Positions 35,526 to 46,302 of a DNA stretch of 64,000 nucleotides are shown here, one piece after another. The stretch spans positions 372,001 through 436,000 of the forward strand of contig CAVQPS010000009.1 of assembly GCA_963714795.1 (NCBI GenBank). The letters are read 5' to 3'. A program made the translations under genes and the position numbers. This DNA is from DATIXJ01 sp963714795 (GTDB taxonomy: Bacteria; Bacteroidota; Ignavibacteria; UBA10030; SZUA-254). The notes under the pieces were generated by a model, which made no database searches, had not been told where the DNA came from, and worked only from the letters and a program-made list of their open reading frames with translations. Numbering within the stretch: position 1 is the stretch's first letter; every line of letters starts with the position of its first letter.

Positions 35526-36858
35526 CGGCACCTTCTTTCTTTTCTCCGGCACCCAGCCGGCGATATCGCTCTTTATATTTTTCATACAAATGAGTATGAC
35601 GACTTTCGAGGGAAATGTTTTTCCCCTGAATAAATTCCATCGTGACGGCATTCATAATTTCCAGCGGATCACCGGTCGTGACAATCAATGTCGCGTCTTT
35701 CCCGATTTCAAGCGAGCCAACATGATCGTCAATGCCCATAATCTGTGCGGCATACAATGTGATCGATTTCAGCGCTTCCTCTTTCGGCAAACCGTACGAT
35801 GCAGCAGTGGCGGCATTGTACGGAAGATTTCGTTCGTTCGATGCGCCATCGTCCTGCGCGATGCAGAACTTTACTCCGGCATCAAATAATTTCTTTGCGA
35901 GCGTAAACGGTGCATCGTATTCTTCCCACGATCTCCACGGTACCTGGTGAACGGGACCCACAATGACCGGCACGTTGTTGGCTTTCAATACATCAGCGAC
36001 ACGCCATGCATCGTAACCACCCAGAATGACGATCTTCAAATGTTCACGCTGACCCCAGGCAACCGCAGATTGAATTTGCTGGATTTCATCCGCATTGACA
36101 AGAACAGGAATTTTCCCATCCAACACCGGCTCCATCGCTTCCCACCGGATGTCCGTTTTATGTTTGGAAATATTTTCTTTCGTTTCCGAATGTTTTGCTT
36201 TGAGATATGCCCGTGCATCGGCAATCGCATTCCGGATTTCTTCCAAGGCACTCTCACGTGCTTTCTTCTGATCTTCTTCGGAACGCTGTTCCCACCAAGC
36301 TTTATTGATGACCATCGAGGGCCAGTTCAAAACCATTCCGACCGGAGCGCGGAGCGTCATTTCATCCCATGTCCATCCATCCATCGAAATTGCCGCAGCC
36401 GTCCCGCTGATCGTTCCGCCTGCCGGCATGGTGATCGCCGTGGTAATGCCGTTTGCCCGCGTGACCGGAATGAGTTCGCTTTCCGGATTGACAGCAACTT
36501 CCGCACGAATATTCGGATTGATCGATCCGACTTCAGCAATATCGTTGGTTGCACGTACCGCACCGATTTCCGTCAAACCGATATTTGTCCGGGCATCCAC
36601 AAAACCGGGGTAAATATGTTTGCCGTGAACATCTATTTTTTCCGTTCCGGCAGGCAAATCGACGGCCGTTCCGATTGCGACAATTTTTCCCTTATCGAAT
36701 AGTATCGTTCCGTTTTCAATAATCGCTCCGCTGACCGTATGAATTGTTCCGCCGACGAGCGCAATCGGATGATCTTGCGGCTTGGCAGGAATCTCGGCCG
36801 CAAACAGAATTCCGGCGTTTATCGCCAAACAGGCGATGATCCAAAATAATTTTTTCAT
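35512..36858 (-). CDS. Secreted amidohydrolase-like protein with degenerate active site
   Basis: 448 residues from ATG 36858 (MKKLFWIIACLAINAGILFAAE, a signal peptide). The composite beta domain (ALVGGTIHTVSGAIIENG) and barrel are those of the imidazolonepropionase/amidohydrolase group, but the first metal motif HxH is replaced in YPGFVDARTNIGL, and the region normally holding a metal histidine reads PVLVNADE. The C-terminal LEIGKDATLIV is normal. It starts 1 bp after the stop of the larger paralogue and is homologous to that protein's N-terminal half. It is probably a non-catalytic partner, though this is inference. Confidence 0.8.
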   Translation of the reverse strand: MKKLFWIIACLAINAGILFAAEIPAKPQDHPIALVGGTIHTVSGAIIENGTILFDKGKIVAIGTAVDLPAGTEKIDVHGKHIYPGFVDARTNIGLTEIGAVRATNDIAEVGSINPNIRAEVAVNPESELIPVTRANGITTAITMPAGGTISGTAAAISMDGWTWDEMTLRAPVGMVLNWPSMVINKAWWEQRSEEDQKKARESALEEIRNAIADARAYLKAKHSETKENISKHKTDIRWEAMEPVLDGKIPVLVNADEIQQIQSAVAWGQREHLKIVILGGYDAWRVADVLKANNVPVIVGPVHQVPWRSWEEYDAPFTLAKKLFDAGVKFCIAQDDGASNERNLPYNAATAASYGLPKEEALKSITLYAAQIMGIDDHVGSLEIGKDATLIVTTGDPLEIMNAVTMEFIQGKNISLESRHTHLYEKYKERYRRLGAGEKKEGAGGSQ

Positions 36859-36859
36859 G

Positions 36860-39800
36860 TTATTGCCGCTCCTTTCCATCGACATCATCATGACAAGAAT
36901 AATGTTCTTTCTCTCCCATCGATGCTGACGATGAGGGTCCGCCACCCGGTCCTTTTTTTGCACCGAGAGCTTTTTGAATCAGAACCGTCCGCTCTTTTGC
37001 CGCTTCTTCACTCATCGCCCGATCTTCATCACGATCGAAAAATTTCCTGCCGTCGATCCATGTCTGTTCACATATCGAATAGGCCGATAACGGATTTCCG
37101 CTCCAGACAACAAAGTCGCCGTCTTTACCCGCTTCAAGAGAACCGACGCGTTTATCGATTCGGAGCTGCTTGGCAGGATTGAGCGTGACAAATTTTAGCG
37201 CCTCTTCCTGTGTGACGCCACCGTACTTGACCGCTTTTGCCGCTTCCGTATTCAAACGGCGGGCAAGCTCGTCGCTGTCGGAATTGTACGACACGACAAC
37301 CGTTGCATCGTGCATCAGAGCGCCGTTGTACGGAATGGCATCGTACACTTCAAATTTATATGCCCACCAATCGCTGAATGTTGAACCGCCGACGCCATGT
37401 TTCGCCAACAAATCCGCAATTTTATAGCCCTCAAGAACATGTTGGAATGTGCCGATTTGAAATCCGAAATCATCCGACACCTTCATCAGCATTTCGATTT
37501 CATCCTGACGATAGGAATGAGAATGGACGAGCCGTTTACCGCGAAGAATTTCGAGTATCGCTTCATTCTGAAGGTTGCGCCGCGGAGGAATTTTGATCGT
37601 TCCGTTTTCATAATCTTTCCATGTCTGCTCGTAATCCAGAGCTGCGTGAAACTCATCGCGGATAATTTGCTCGACACCCTCGCGGGTTTGTGGATACCTC
37701 GTTGAATACCGGTCACCCCAATTGCTTTGTTTCGGATTTTCACCGAGAGCAAATTTTATCCCCGGCATTGCGCCTTCGAATTTCATTTCTTCCGGCAGCA
37801 TGCCCCAACGCCATTTCACCACTTGATTCTGACCGCCGATGGCATTTGCGGAACCGTGAAGAACATTTGCGACGGTAAGTCCGCCGGCAAGCTCACGATA
37901 AATAGCAATATCATCCGGATCGAGCACATCGCCGATACGCACTTCGGCAGTGATAGCTTTGCCGGTTTCATTCACACCGCCGGCAATGCCGGTATGCGAA
38001 TGACAATCGATCAACCCCGGCGTAACATGTTTCCCGGTTCCATCGATGACCACGGCACCATCCGGTGCGGAGAGATGTTGACCAAGTTTAGCAATTTTTC
38101 CATTTTCGATCAGCACATCTCCCTGATCGATTGTACCTTGCGGCCCGCACGTCCAGACAGTTGCGTTCTTAATAAAAATATGTGCCGCCTGGCCGGGAAT
38201 TTTCGGACGACCGAATGCCTCCGGCGGATACACCGGACCGAACGATGCCATCACCGGCGGTTTCGGTTTGCTTGTATCCGGTTCAGGTACAAATGATTCT
38301 TTTCGCATCGCCGTCCAATGAAATATTTTTCCGTCCGGCAACGAATTTGTTCCGATCATTTTCTCATCGGTAATCGTAGCAGACATCTGCACCATGCCGG
38401 CAAGACCGAGCGAATCTCCGTTGAAACTCATTTCTATTTTCATATCACCGAATGATGCGTTCGTAAGCTTCGATTCTTTCCCTTTCGCCTTGACCGATCC
38501 CTGAATGCCATCCGGTTCGCCTTTGAGCATAATCGTAAGAGATTCAACCGGAGCGTTTACCAATAATGCCTGCCAGGTTCCGCGAACATCAAAAAGCTGT
38601 TGCGGTTTAATTTCGTACCGCTTGCCGTCGATCCACGTCTCACGGATTTTCGTTTTCTCTTTAAATAAATCACCATCGGTAATAATAAAATTTGCCAGCT
38701 TGCCTGCTTCGAGAGAGCCGATATTTTTTTCGACGCCGAATAATTTCGCCGGTGCTGTTGTCAGCGCCGCCAGCGCAGCATCGGCTGGAAGTCCGCGCTC
38801 GATCGCTTTACGAACATTTCCTAAAAAATTTGAGGGATCTTTCAATTGTGCGGAGGTAAGGACAAACGTAATGCCGGCCGCATGAAGTTTTTGTGGATTT
38901 TCCGGGGCTTCATCCCAATATCGTAAATCTTTCAATTCAACATTCAGGGCATCTTCCTGCGTTTGAACATTCGGAACATCGGGGAAATTCACCGGCAGGA
39001 TAATGGGCACGCCCGTTGCTTTCACTGCATCGAGACGGCGGTACTCCGAACCGCACCCGCGAATCCAGAATTTCAAATTAAATTCTTTTGCAATCCGTGC
39101 CGCGCGGAGAATACCGATTTCATCGTTCGCTTCAAAAACGACCGGCTGTTTCCCTTCAATGGCCGGCTGTAAAGCGGCAAGGTCTCCGACAAATTCCGGA
39201 CGCGGCTCGGCCGGATATTTTATCGATGCCGCCATTGCATCGCGGTGCCATTGGGCATCGAGAAATGTTTGCCGCAACAAAGCGATCGCTCCCATGAGAG
39301 AATTGGGATATTCATCGCCGAAGCCGCTTTCAAATGTGCAGTGCTGTGCGATTTCACGTTTCACCAATAATTCATTTGGGGTTCCGTCGCCAAGATTGAA
39401 CAATGCGCTCGAACCGCGGAAAATTCCTTTTTGCGGAACGACCAGCGCCGTTGTAAAACCGATGCCGCGAAGTTTTTCTGCCGCTTTCGGATCGGGAGAA
39501 AAAATTTCTTCGGCACGCGTTGACGAAGCAACGTTGCTGTTCCAATGCTTCGGTCCGCTTTTATCTGCCGGCTTTTGCTGTTGATCCTGTCCGATATTTT
39601 GCAGTGGCTTCTTCGGCACACCGATGTCGGAATAACTCTCGATCAAACCGGGATATAATGTATTGCCGGATAAATCCCAAACACGTGCATCGGCAGGAAT
39701 GGCAACATCCTTTCCGACTGCAACGATAATGCCGTCGCGGACGACAAGTGTTCCTTTTTCGATGATAGTGCCGGGAGCCACGACAATTCTGGCATTCGTG

Positions 39801-39928
39801 AAGGCATGAACATCCGGCGTGTTTTGCCGGATCCCGACCGGCGGCTTGATCTGCGCAACCGATTCCACAACCCCAACACCGGCAAGCAAACAAACCAGTC
39901 CGAAGAAAAATTGTTTCTGAAAGAACAT
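36860..39928 (-). CDS. Secreted tandem amidohydrolase, 1,022 residues
   Basis: A signal peptide is followed by two amidohydrolase domains. The first (about 40-450) begins AFTNARIVVAPGTIIEKG and lacks HxH (YPGLIESYSD). An unrelated beta region occupies about 460-580. The second (about 590-980) keeps metal residues: PGLIDCHSHTG, RLVHSHSYRQDE and a late Asp near VVSYNSDSDEL, so it is the likely catalytic half. Substrate unknown; periplasmic peptidase or hydrolase activity is plausible. AGGAG lies five bases before the ATG. The C-terminus is Gly/Ser-rich and then acidic. It heads a unit with the degenerate paralogue and DUF3109. Confidence 0.85.
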   Translation of the reverse strand: MFFQKQFFFGLVCLLAGVGVVESVAQIKPPVGIRQNTPDVHAFTNARIVVAPGTIIEKGTLVVRDGIIVAVGKDVAIPADARVWDLSGNTLYPGLIESYSDIGVPKKPLQNIGQDQQQKPADKSGPKHWNSNVASSTRAEEIFSPDPKAAEKLRGIGFTTALVVPQKGIFRGSSALFNLGDGTPNELLVKREIAQHCTFESGFGDEYPNSLMGAIALLRQTFLDAQWHRDAMAASIKYPAEPRPEFVGDLAALQPAIEGKQPVVFEANDEIGILRAARIAKEFNLKFWIRGCGSEYRRLDAVKATGVPIILPVNFPDVPNVQTQEDALNVELKDLRYWDEAPENPQKLHAAGITFVLTSAQLKDPSNFLGNVRKAIERGLPADAALAALTTAPAKLFGVEKNIGSLEAGKLANFIITDGDLFKEKTKIRETWIDGKRYEIKPQQLFDVRGTWQALLVNAPVESLTIMLKGEPDGIQGSVKAKGKESKLTNASFGDMKIEMSFNGDSLGLAGMVQMSATITDEKMIGTNSLPDGKIFHWTAMRKESFVPEPDTSKPKPPVMASFGPVYPPEAFGRPKIPGQAAHIFIKNATVWTCGPQGTIDQGDVLIENGKIAKLGQHLSAPDGAVVIDGTGKHVTPGLIDCHSHTGIAGGVNETGKAITAEVRIGDVLDPDDIAIYRELAGGLTVANVLHGSANAIGGQNQVVKWRWGMLPEEMKFEGAMPGIKFALGENPKQSNWGDRYSTRYPQTREGVEQIIRDEFHAALDYEQTWKDYENGTIKIPPRRNLQNEAILEILRGKRLVHSHSYRQDEIEMLMKVSDDFGFQIGTFQHVLEGYKIADLLAKHGVGGSTFSDWWAYKFEVYDAIPYNGALMHDATVVVSYNSDSDELARRLNTEAAKAVKYGGVTQEEALKFVTLNPAKQLRIDKRVGSLEAGKDGDFVVWSGNPLSAYSICEQTWIDGRKFFDRDEDRAMSEEAAKERTVLIQKALGAKKGPGGGPSSSASMGEKEHYSCHDDVDGKERQ

Positions 39929-40069
39929 AACAACTCCTGTGAAGTGAGTATAGTGATGTGACCGGAATCCAGAAGGTCAACAGCAATGGTATACGTGAAA
40001 ATGAAAATAGTGTTTTACCGGCGCAAAAGCAATTAGAAAACCTCAAAAATTGTTCTTGTTGGGAAAACT

Positions 40070-40097
40070 TTGATTACGATAAAAAAGATTCTATATT
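40070..40097 (+). promoter_or_regulatory. Possible promoter of the methyltransferase gene
   Basis: TTGATT at 40070-40075 and TATATT at 40092-40097 with a 16-base spacer, only 14 bp before ATG 40111. Its position inside a longer upstream open frame (from 39958) argues that the later ATG is the real start. Confidence 0.5.
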
Positions 40098-40110
40098 CAC
40101 ACAAAATACT

Positions 40111-40944
40111 ATGGCACTCGATTACTTAAATGCCGGCTGCGGAAACAAATTTCATCCGGATTGGCATAATGTCGACATGACCTCCGGTTCGCCGGATGTT
40201 CTTACCGCAAATTTATTGAACGGAATTCCGTTTCCGGAAAACCATTTCGATGTGGTTTACCATTCACAAGTTTTGGAACATTTTCCGAAAGAGAAAGCCG
40301 GCGGCTTTCTGAAGGAATGTTATCGGGTGTTGAAACCGAACGGTATCATCCGCGTGGTCGTTCCCGATTTGGAAAATATCGTGAACGAATATACAAAACT
40401 TCTGAGGGAAAACATCGAACATCCAAGCGACATGTCGGCAGCACACTACAATTGGATTATGCTGGAGCTGTACGATCAAACGGTTCGCAATTACAGCGGC
40501 GGACAGATGGCGGAATATCTGCAACAGCCAGATATCATTAACGAACAATATGTTCTTGATAGAATGGGATACGTCGGCAGAAAAATTCGGGATGAGTATT
40601 TATCAGGAAAGACTGATATCGGAAATTTGAAAAAAGCTTTTTCTTCTCTGAAAATGTTCATGAAAGCTGTTCGGTATGTTTTCCGGAAAAAGCTACGCTC
40701 TCAAGCATCGAACATCGGAGCGTTTCGATTGGGCGGTGAAATTCATCAATGGATGTACGACAGATATTCTCTATCCAGATTGTTGAAGGAATGCGGCTTC
40801 ATTGACATTTCCATCAAAAGTCCGCTTGAGAGTGATATTCCAAAGTGGGAAGAATATGAATTGGATGTAAAAGATGGTTTGGTCTACGACCCGACTTCAT
40901 TATATATGGAAGCGAGAAAGAAAAGCACACACAACAACATGTAA
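40111..40944 (+). CDS. Class I SAM-dependent methyltransferase
   Basis: 277 residues from ATG 40111. Motif I is LNAGCGNKFHPDWHNVDM, followed by the Methyltransf_11-type FDVVYHSQVLEHFPKEKA and LKPNGIIRVVVPDLENI. This variety (short distance from motif I and 'VPDLE') is common in surface polysaccharide and lipid-modifying methyltransferases, but the substrate cannot be read. The reading frame is open from 39958; the extra 51 residues are low-complexity and contain the promoter. It stands alone between two minus-strand operons. Confidence 0.85.
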   Translation: MALDYLNAGCGNKFHPDWHNVDMTSGSPDVLTANLLNGIPFPENHFDVVYHSQVLEHFPKEKAGGFLKECYRVLKPNGIIRVVVPDLENIVNEYTKLLRENIEHPSDMSAAHYNWIMLELYDQTVRNYSGGQMAEYLQQPDIINEQYVLDRMGYVGRKIRDEYLSGKTDIGNLKKAFSSLKMFMKAVRYVFRKKLRSQASNIGAFRLGGEIHQWMYDRYSLSRLLKECGFIDISIKSPLESDIPKWEEYELDVKDGLVYDPTSLYMEARKKSTHNNM

Positions 40945-40988
40945 AGAAGCAGTAAGATTCAGGACTTTTGACTTTACACTATATTTCC

Positions 40989-43156
40989 TCACAGCATCCC
41001 GCTTCTTTTTCTCAGAAACCACTCCGTCGCAAGCAGAAGAATAATACACGCGGCGAGATAGCGCCAGTTCCACATTTCGATTTCGCTCGCTTCAACATTT
41101 TTCTTCGATGTGAACGCGACACCGTTTCCTATATCCCCGGAAAGCGATGATGTATTGCTGATATCGTAATATTTGCCGCCCGTGCGGTATGCCATCTGCT
41201 CGAGCAGCGATTTGTTCATTTTGGTTTCAAGAAATTCCACGTTCACCTGCCCGACCGAAAACCTGCCACGGTCTTCACCGAGCACGGCGCCGGTGGCTAT
41301 GGCTTTTGCCGTGTAAGAATATTCGCCTTCGCCGAGTCCGTCGAGCGAACCTTCGTACCGTCCGCTGCCGGCAGAATTCAGGGGAAGCTGAAACTGCTCA
41401 CTTCCGCGGTGCAATTCAACGGTGACATCCGCATGATCGACCGGACGAAGCTGATCGTCGTAAACCTGTCCTTCAAATGCAACCGGTTCCGCTGTCGTGA
41501 ATGTTTCCTTCACCGGAGCGATACGTACTTTTTTCTCATCCTCGCTCGTGGTCAGCCAGCGCACGACGTTGACGAGAAATGCCGGAAGGAATCGTTCCGT
41601 TTTCGGATTATCCTGCGCCAGCAATCGCCAGCGCCAGATGCCGTAACCGGTTATTGCAAATGATTTTTGTCCGCCGATCGACCGGGACGCGAGAAGCGGT
41701 TCATTCAATGCGACATCCTGAATTTTTGTCGTGGCAAGAACCGCACCTTCCGGTTTTGCACGAAATGCCGTTTGCGTTGTATAAATCGGCGGCAACTGCT
41801 GCCAGTCGGCGGCAGTCATCGTTCCTTCCAGGGTGATGAGAGGATGATTTGCTTGTATCTCGGGAACCGATGGGAATACATACGTTTCCGCCGGATTGAT
41901 GCCCGACCATCCGAACGGCAGGAATGTTTCAAACATATTCAATTTCTGATAATCGACCGTTTTGCCGCCAATCGTGAACAACGGCGTTTTATGTTTTTCA
42001 ATATGATCATGGATTTGCTGAAGGAGCGCTGTGCCGGAAACCTGTGTCGGAAATCCGACGAACAGAATACAATCCGCACTATCGAGAACTGATTGAACTG
42101 AACTTCCTTCATAAAATCCGCCGCCTGCTTTTTGTATGAACGATCGAACGGCAAAATGTTGGTCTTCCAGGAATGCCTGGCGGATTGCAGGAATATCGGC
42201 ATTCGGTTCGCCGCCGAACAGGATAAGACGAAGCTTGTTGCGGAGAACTTTTATATATAACGAACGCGTGTTGTTGCGGTCGGTCAGTTCGCCGGGAAGT
42301 TTCGAAACGCTGACGGTGATCTTTTTTTCGCCTTCTTCTTTCGGTTCAAAGAAGAGATGAACCGGATATTCGTTCGTTCCTTCGGCAAGTTTGACCACTG
42401 CATGATCGAGAGTCGTCGAACCTTCCTGCAAAGTCACTTCAACGGTCTCATTATGATATCCGGAACTTTTCACCGTCACATCGACCGGAACACGCGTTTC
42501 GGCATAGGCAATACTATTCGTCACGACATTCTTAATCAGCACATCTTTTTGTTCCGACAGTATCTCCGACGCCGACGGTATAGACCGGAATTCCCAATCC
42601 TTCCGCATCGTACAGAGGATTTTTTCCGGCGGTATAATTTCCATCCGAAACCAGAACAGCCGATTGAATATTCTGACGGTTCAACCGATCTTTTAATTGA
42701 GCAAGACGCATCGGAAATATTCGTCACTTCGCCTTCGAGCGGAAATGTATCACGTAATGCCGATTGCGGCGGGTGCAGATTTTCTGCAAATGGGAAATAT
42801 TCGATCTGTGTCTGCGGCGGAATAAGATTTTTTTGATGGATGAATTGAAAAAGCTGTCCCGACCGGTCACCGGTACCGTCGTGTATCGACATACTTTGCG
42901 AAACATCGACCAGCATGGCAACAATGGGAGGTTGTTCCGTTGTCGTGATCGATCGTAACACCGGTTCGAATAAAATTCCCAACAGCAAACAGAGTGCAAG
43001 CGCGCGGAGAGCCGACAGTAAAAATCTTTTTTTTCCGGGAAGCGGTGGAAGGGTATAGCGATAAAAAAGGATTGCCGCTGCAATCAGCGCCAGTAAAAAC
43101 AAGACAAGGATGAAAATGTTTCCGCCGAACGATATGGACATTGCCGCAAGTGTCAT
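40989..43156 (-). pseudogene. Membrane-anchored vWA domain protein, twice frameshifted
   Basis: Last gene of the foldase/MoxR operon. The N-terminal part has two membrane helices and a vWA MIDAS (MLVDVSQSMSIHDGTG), as in BatA-like and related proteins with a C-terminal helix (RYLAACIILLLATEWFL). The frame shifts near 42707 and again near 42554; removing one base at each gives a continuous path NISDALAQLKDRL ... YTVGVGDTVEQKDVLIKNV and a 721-residue protein. Either two sequencing insertions or decay explain this. The middle part includes a class I glutamine-amidotransferase-like fold segment (VGFPTQVSG) and beta domains. It starts 4 bp after the subtilase stop. Confidence 0.75.
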
Positions 43157-43160
43157 CCGC

Positions 43161-45264
43161 TTACCGCAAGGGTGTTATTTTATTCACAAGCATCATTTTT
43201 TTTGTTTCTGTAAACGACGATGTCGTCATCCGGTAGAAATAGACCCCGCTCGCAAGACTGTTTGCATAAAAAACCAGCGGCTTACGTGAAGAGGCATCGC
43301 CTGCATTCTCCACATCGTCGACCAACGTTGCGACAGTTCTTCCGAGTTCATCAAACACGGCAATGCGAACATGATCCCGCTGAGGCAAATCGTAACCGAT
43401 GACGGTAGAACCGGAAAATGGATTGGGAAAATTCTGTTCAAGAGCAACGGTGGAGGGAATCGGATGACCGACCGGATTATCGGGAACGCCGTAATGGAAA
43501 AACCATGTCGTATCGAAAAGCGGAGCGGGGGATGCGTAATAATTTCCCGCACTATCCTGAACATCAATCGTAAACCGAACAGATCTGCCGTATGACAACA
43601 TCGGCACATCGACACGGTATCGTCCCGAAGTTCGATAAAACATTTCGGAATCGAGCGTCATCGGAATGGAAAGAAACGACGTGCTGCTGTCGGGAGCGTA
43701 ATGGAAGATGACGCTTCCCGGTTTAATTCCGAATTTCGATATGACGACGGTAGAAATAACGCTGTGCAATCCATCGACATCGATGACCGGGCGGTTGCTG
43801 AAAATCGGACCAAACGAAAGTGCGGCACGAAATGCATCGATCAGTCCCCATCCGGTAAAATTATTCGGACTGAGCGGAAATCGCGACGGATTGGTAATCG
43901 GAATAGCTGTCGTACGGAATGCATTGCGGACTTGAAGAGGTGTCAGTTCCGGTCGAACGGAAAGCATCAATGCCGCGGAACCCGCAACGAGCGGAGTCGA
44001 AACAGATGTACCGCTTTCCGTACCGTACGTATTTGGTCCGGGCGTTAATGCACCATACACATTGACACCGGCAGAAACAACATCGGGTTTGATCCGTCCG
44101 TCGCTTGTCGGACCTTGCGAGCTGAAGGAAGCGAGTTGACGCGAAAAACTTACTGCACCGACGGAAATCAGTGTGTCGGTATCGGCAGGTGTCAGCAACG
44201 TTCCGATGCCGGTATTATCATTTCCTTCGTTTCCCATCGCGTTACAAACCACAACTCCTAATTTGCAGGCGCGTTCTGCGGCTTGGGCTGTGATGGAAGT
44301 TCTCCCGTTGAAATCGTTATTGAGCCATGAATATCCGGAATCCGGCGGATCGAATGTGTTGTATCCGACAGAACTGCTGACGACATCGACGCCGTAACTT
44401 TCCATCCATTCGATTCCTGCCGCCCAATTATCTTCTTCCTGCCGCGTTTCGGTCGGAACATATTCCGATTTCCCCAAAATAAAATCGGCATCAAACGCGG
44501 GACCGATCAATTCGCCGGGCATGTATCCCCCAAGCACCGACATCACAAGTGTGCCGTGAAAATCCTGATCGGGTGAGTCGCTTGCCTGGTTTGCCGTAAT
44601 GCTATCATGAAAAACAAAATCATATTCTGCAACGACATGCCGGGTACGAAGAGCTTCATGCGTTTTCCACCGGAAACCGCTGTCCAAGATAGCCGACCAA
44701 AACCTTTTTTCCGGTGATACCCATATTATGGAGAACCGGAACATCGACCGACGTATCCTGCTGTAACGATGGTCCATAATTGTACGAAAATGTTTGGTTC
44801 GAAATATTCGATTGTGCCCGGAGAGATAATTCAAACGGCGTTTCCCGAACGCCGGCCACTGGGCGTACCGCGACCACAAACGGCAGTGAACGAATCGCAG
44901 AAATAATCTCGGGCCGCAGCGTAAAGCTTGCCGCATTTAACCAACGGCTTTGATGAACAAGCACACCTCCGATTTTTTCCACCGCTTCGATATACGGTTG
45001 GTAGAGCGGCAGATCGGCAGCGTCGACAAGAGCGTCGGCAGGAAGCATCTTTCCACGTCGGGCAAGAGCACGCGGCTGAAGGAGCTTGAGCGCATCCTGA
45101 TATGCAGCCGATTGCTGAGCAAGAGTCCCGGAAGAAGTTCTGCCTTCACCCTTATCGGCAAAGACTACCCAATATTTTTTTTGAAGCTGGGCATGAGCGG
45201 AACCAGCATGAAGCATCAACAATGCCACCATGACAGCGATATGATGAAGTGCCCTCCGGTTCAT
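43161..45264 (-). pseudogene. Type IX-secreted subtilase (S8), frameshifted
   Basis: Secreted serine protease with signal peptide (MNRRALHHIAVMVALLMLHAG), prodomain, S8 catalytic domain and C-terminal T9SS tail (EQNFPNPFSGSTVIGY ... GVYFYRMT). The catalytic histidine (DFHGTLVMSVLGG), oxyanion Asn (VVVCNAMGNEGND) and Ser (ESGTSVSTPLVAGSAA) are intact. The frame breaks at 44691: VLVGY(T)ILDSGF, exactly where the catalytic Asp motif lies. Dropping one base gives VGILDSGF and a 700-residue protein. It is either a genuine inactivating insertion or an assembly error. Gap to moxR is 17 bp. Confidence 0.8.
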
Positions 45265-45281
45265 GGAATGGAGCAATGCCG

Positions 45282-46286
45282 TTAATCGTTCTGAAGAAGT
45301 TTTTCGATAATATGCATCGATGTTACGCCGTCTGCCTCGGCATTGAAATTCGGAACAATGCGATGACGCAGCACCGGCTCGGCAATTTTTCGCACATCGT
45401 CAATGTCCGGCGTGTGTCTGCCTTCAAGAATTGCGCGTGTTTTTGCACCGAGTATCAAATATTGCGATGCGCGGGGACCGGCACCCCAGCTCAACCAGTC
45501 CTTAATAAATTGAGGTGCACGGGAAGTCTTCGGTCGTGTGCGTGTAACGATGTTGACTGCATACGCAATAACATTATCGGCAACCGGCACGCGGCGGACT
45601 AAATCCTGATAGAACAAAATTTCTTTCGTACCGAGAATATGTGTGAGCTTTGCCGTGTACATGCTTGTTGTCGATTTAACGATTTCCAGTTCTTCCCGTT
45701 CGGAAGGATAATCGAGCCAGAGATTGAACATAAACCTGTCCAGTTGCGCTTCGGGAAGGGGATATGTTCCTTCCTGCTCGATCGGATTCTGCGTTGCAAG
45801 CACGAAGAACGGTTCTTCGAGCAGATACTTTTCGCCCGCGGCCGTCACATGATGCTCCTGCATCGCTTCAAGAAGAGCCGCTTGCGTTTTCGGCGGAGTC
45901 CGGTTGATCTCATCGGCAAGAAGGATATTCGCAAAAACAGGACCGCGAATAAACTTAAAAGCTTTGCTTCCCGTCGTTCTGTTGTCTTCAAGAATTTCCG
46001 TGCCGGTAATGTCACTCGGCATCAGATCGGGAGTAAACTGAATCCGGCTGAACTTCAAATCGAGCACTTCGGCAAGTGTTTTAATGAGCAACGTTTTGGC
46101 AAGACCGGGAACGCCGACCAGCAAACAGTGTCCGCGCGCCAGCAATGAAATCAATAATTGCTCGATGATTTCATCCTGACCGATAATAACTTTGGCGATT
46201 TCTTTTTTGATCGATTGAACATGTTGCTGAAGCGATGCAACGGCTTCAACATCGTTGGTCATACTGTCGCGTATTGGTGTTGTCAC
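45282..46286 (-). CDS. MoxR family AAA+ ATPase
   Basis: 334 residues. Walker A GVPGLAKT, Walker B LLADEINRTPPKTQAALLEAMQE, sensor VLATQNPIEQEGTYPLPEAQLDRF are typical of MoxR ATPases, which act as chaperones for vWA proteins. GTG 46286 is chosen because GAGGAACT immediately precedes it; the ATG at 46262 has no site. It sits between SurA and the secreted subtilase, and the vWA protein two genes on is the obvious client. Confidence 0.92.
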   Translation of the reverse strand: MTTPIRDSMTNDVEAVASLQQHVQSIKKEIAKVIIGQDEIIEQLLISLLARGHCLLVGVPGLAKTLLIKTLAEVLDLKFSRIQFTPDLMPSDITGTEILEDNRTTGSKAFKFIRGPVFANILLADEINRTPPKTQAALLEAMQEHHVTAAGEKYLLEEPFFVLATQNPIEQEGTYPLPEAQLDRFMFNLWLDYPSEREELEIVKSTTSMYTAKLTHILGTKEILFYQDLVRRVPVADNVIAYAVNIVTRTRPKTSRAPQFIKDWLSWGAGPRASQYLILGAKTRAILEGRHTPDIDDVRKIAEPVLRHRIVPNFNAEADGVTSMHIIEKLLQND

Positions 46287-46302
46287 AGTTCCTCGTAGAT
46301 TG

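Noticed and set aside
35947..36702. 251-codon plus-strand frame
   Set aside because: Antisense to the amidohydrolase-like gene; no recognisable domain.
39958..40110. ATG-like start at 39958 for the methyltransferase
   Set aside because: The extension is not conserved-looking and contains the probable promoter.
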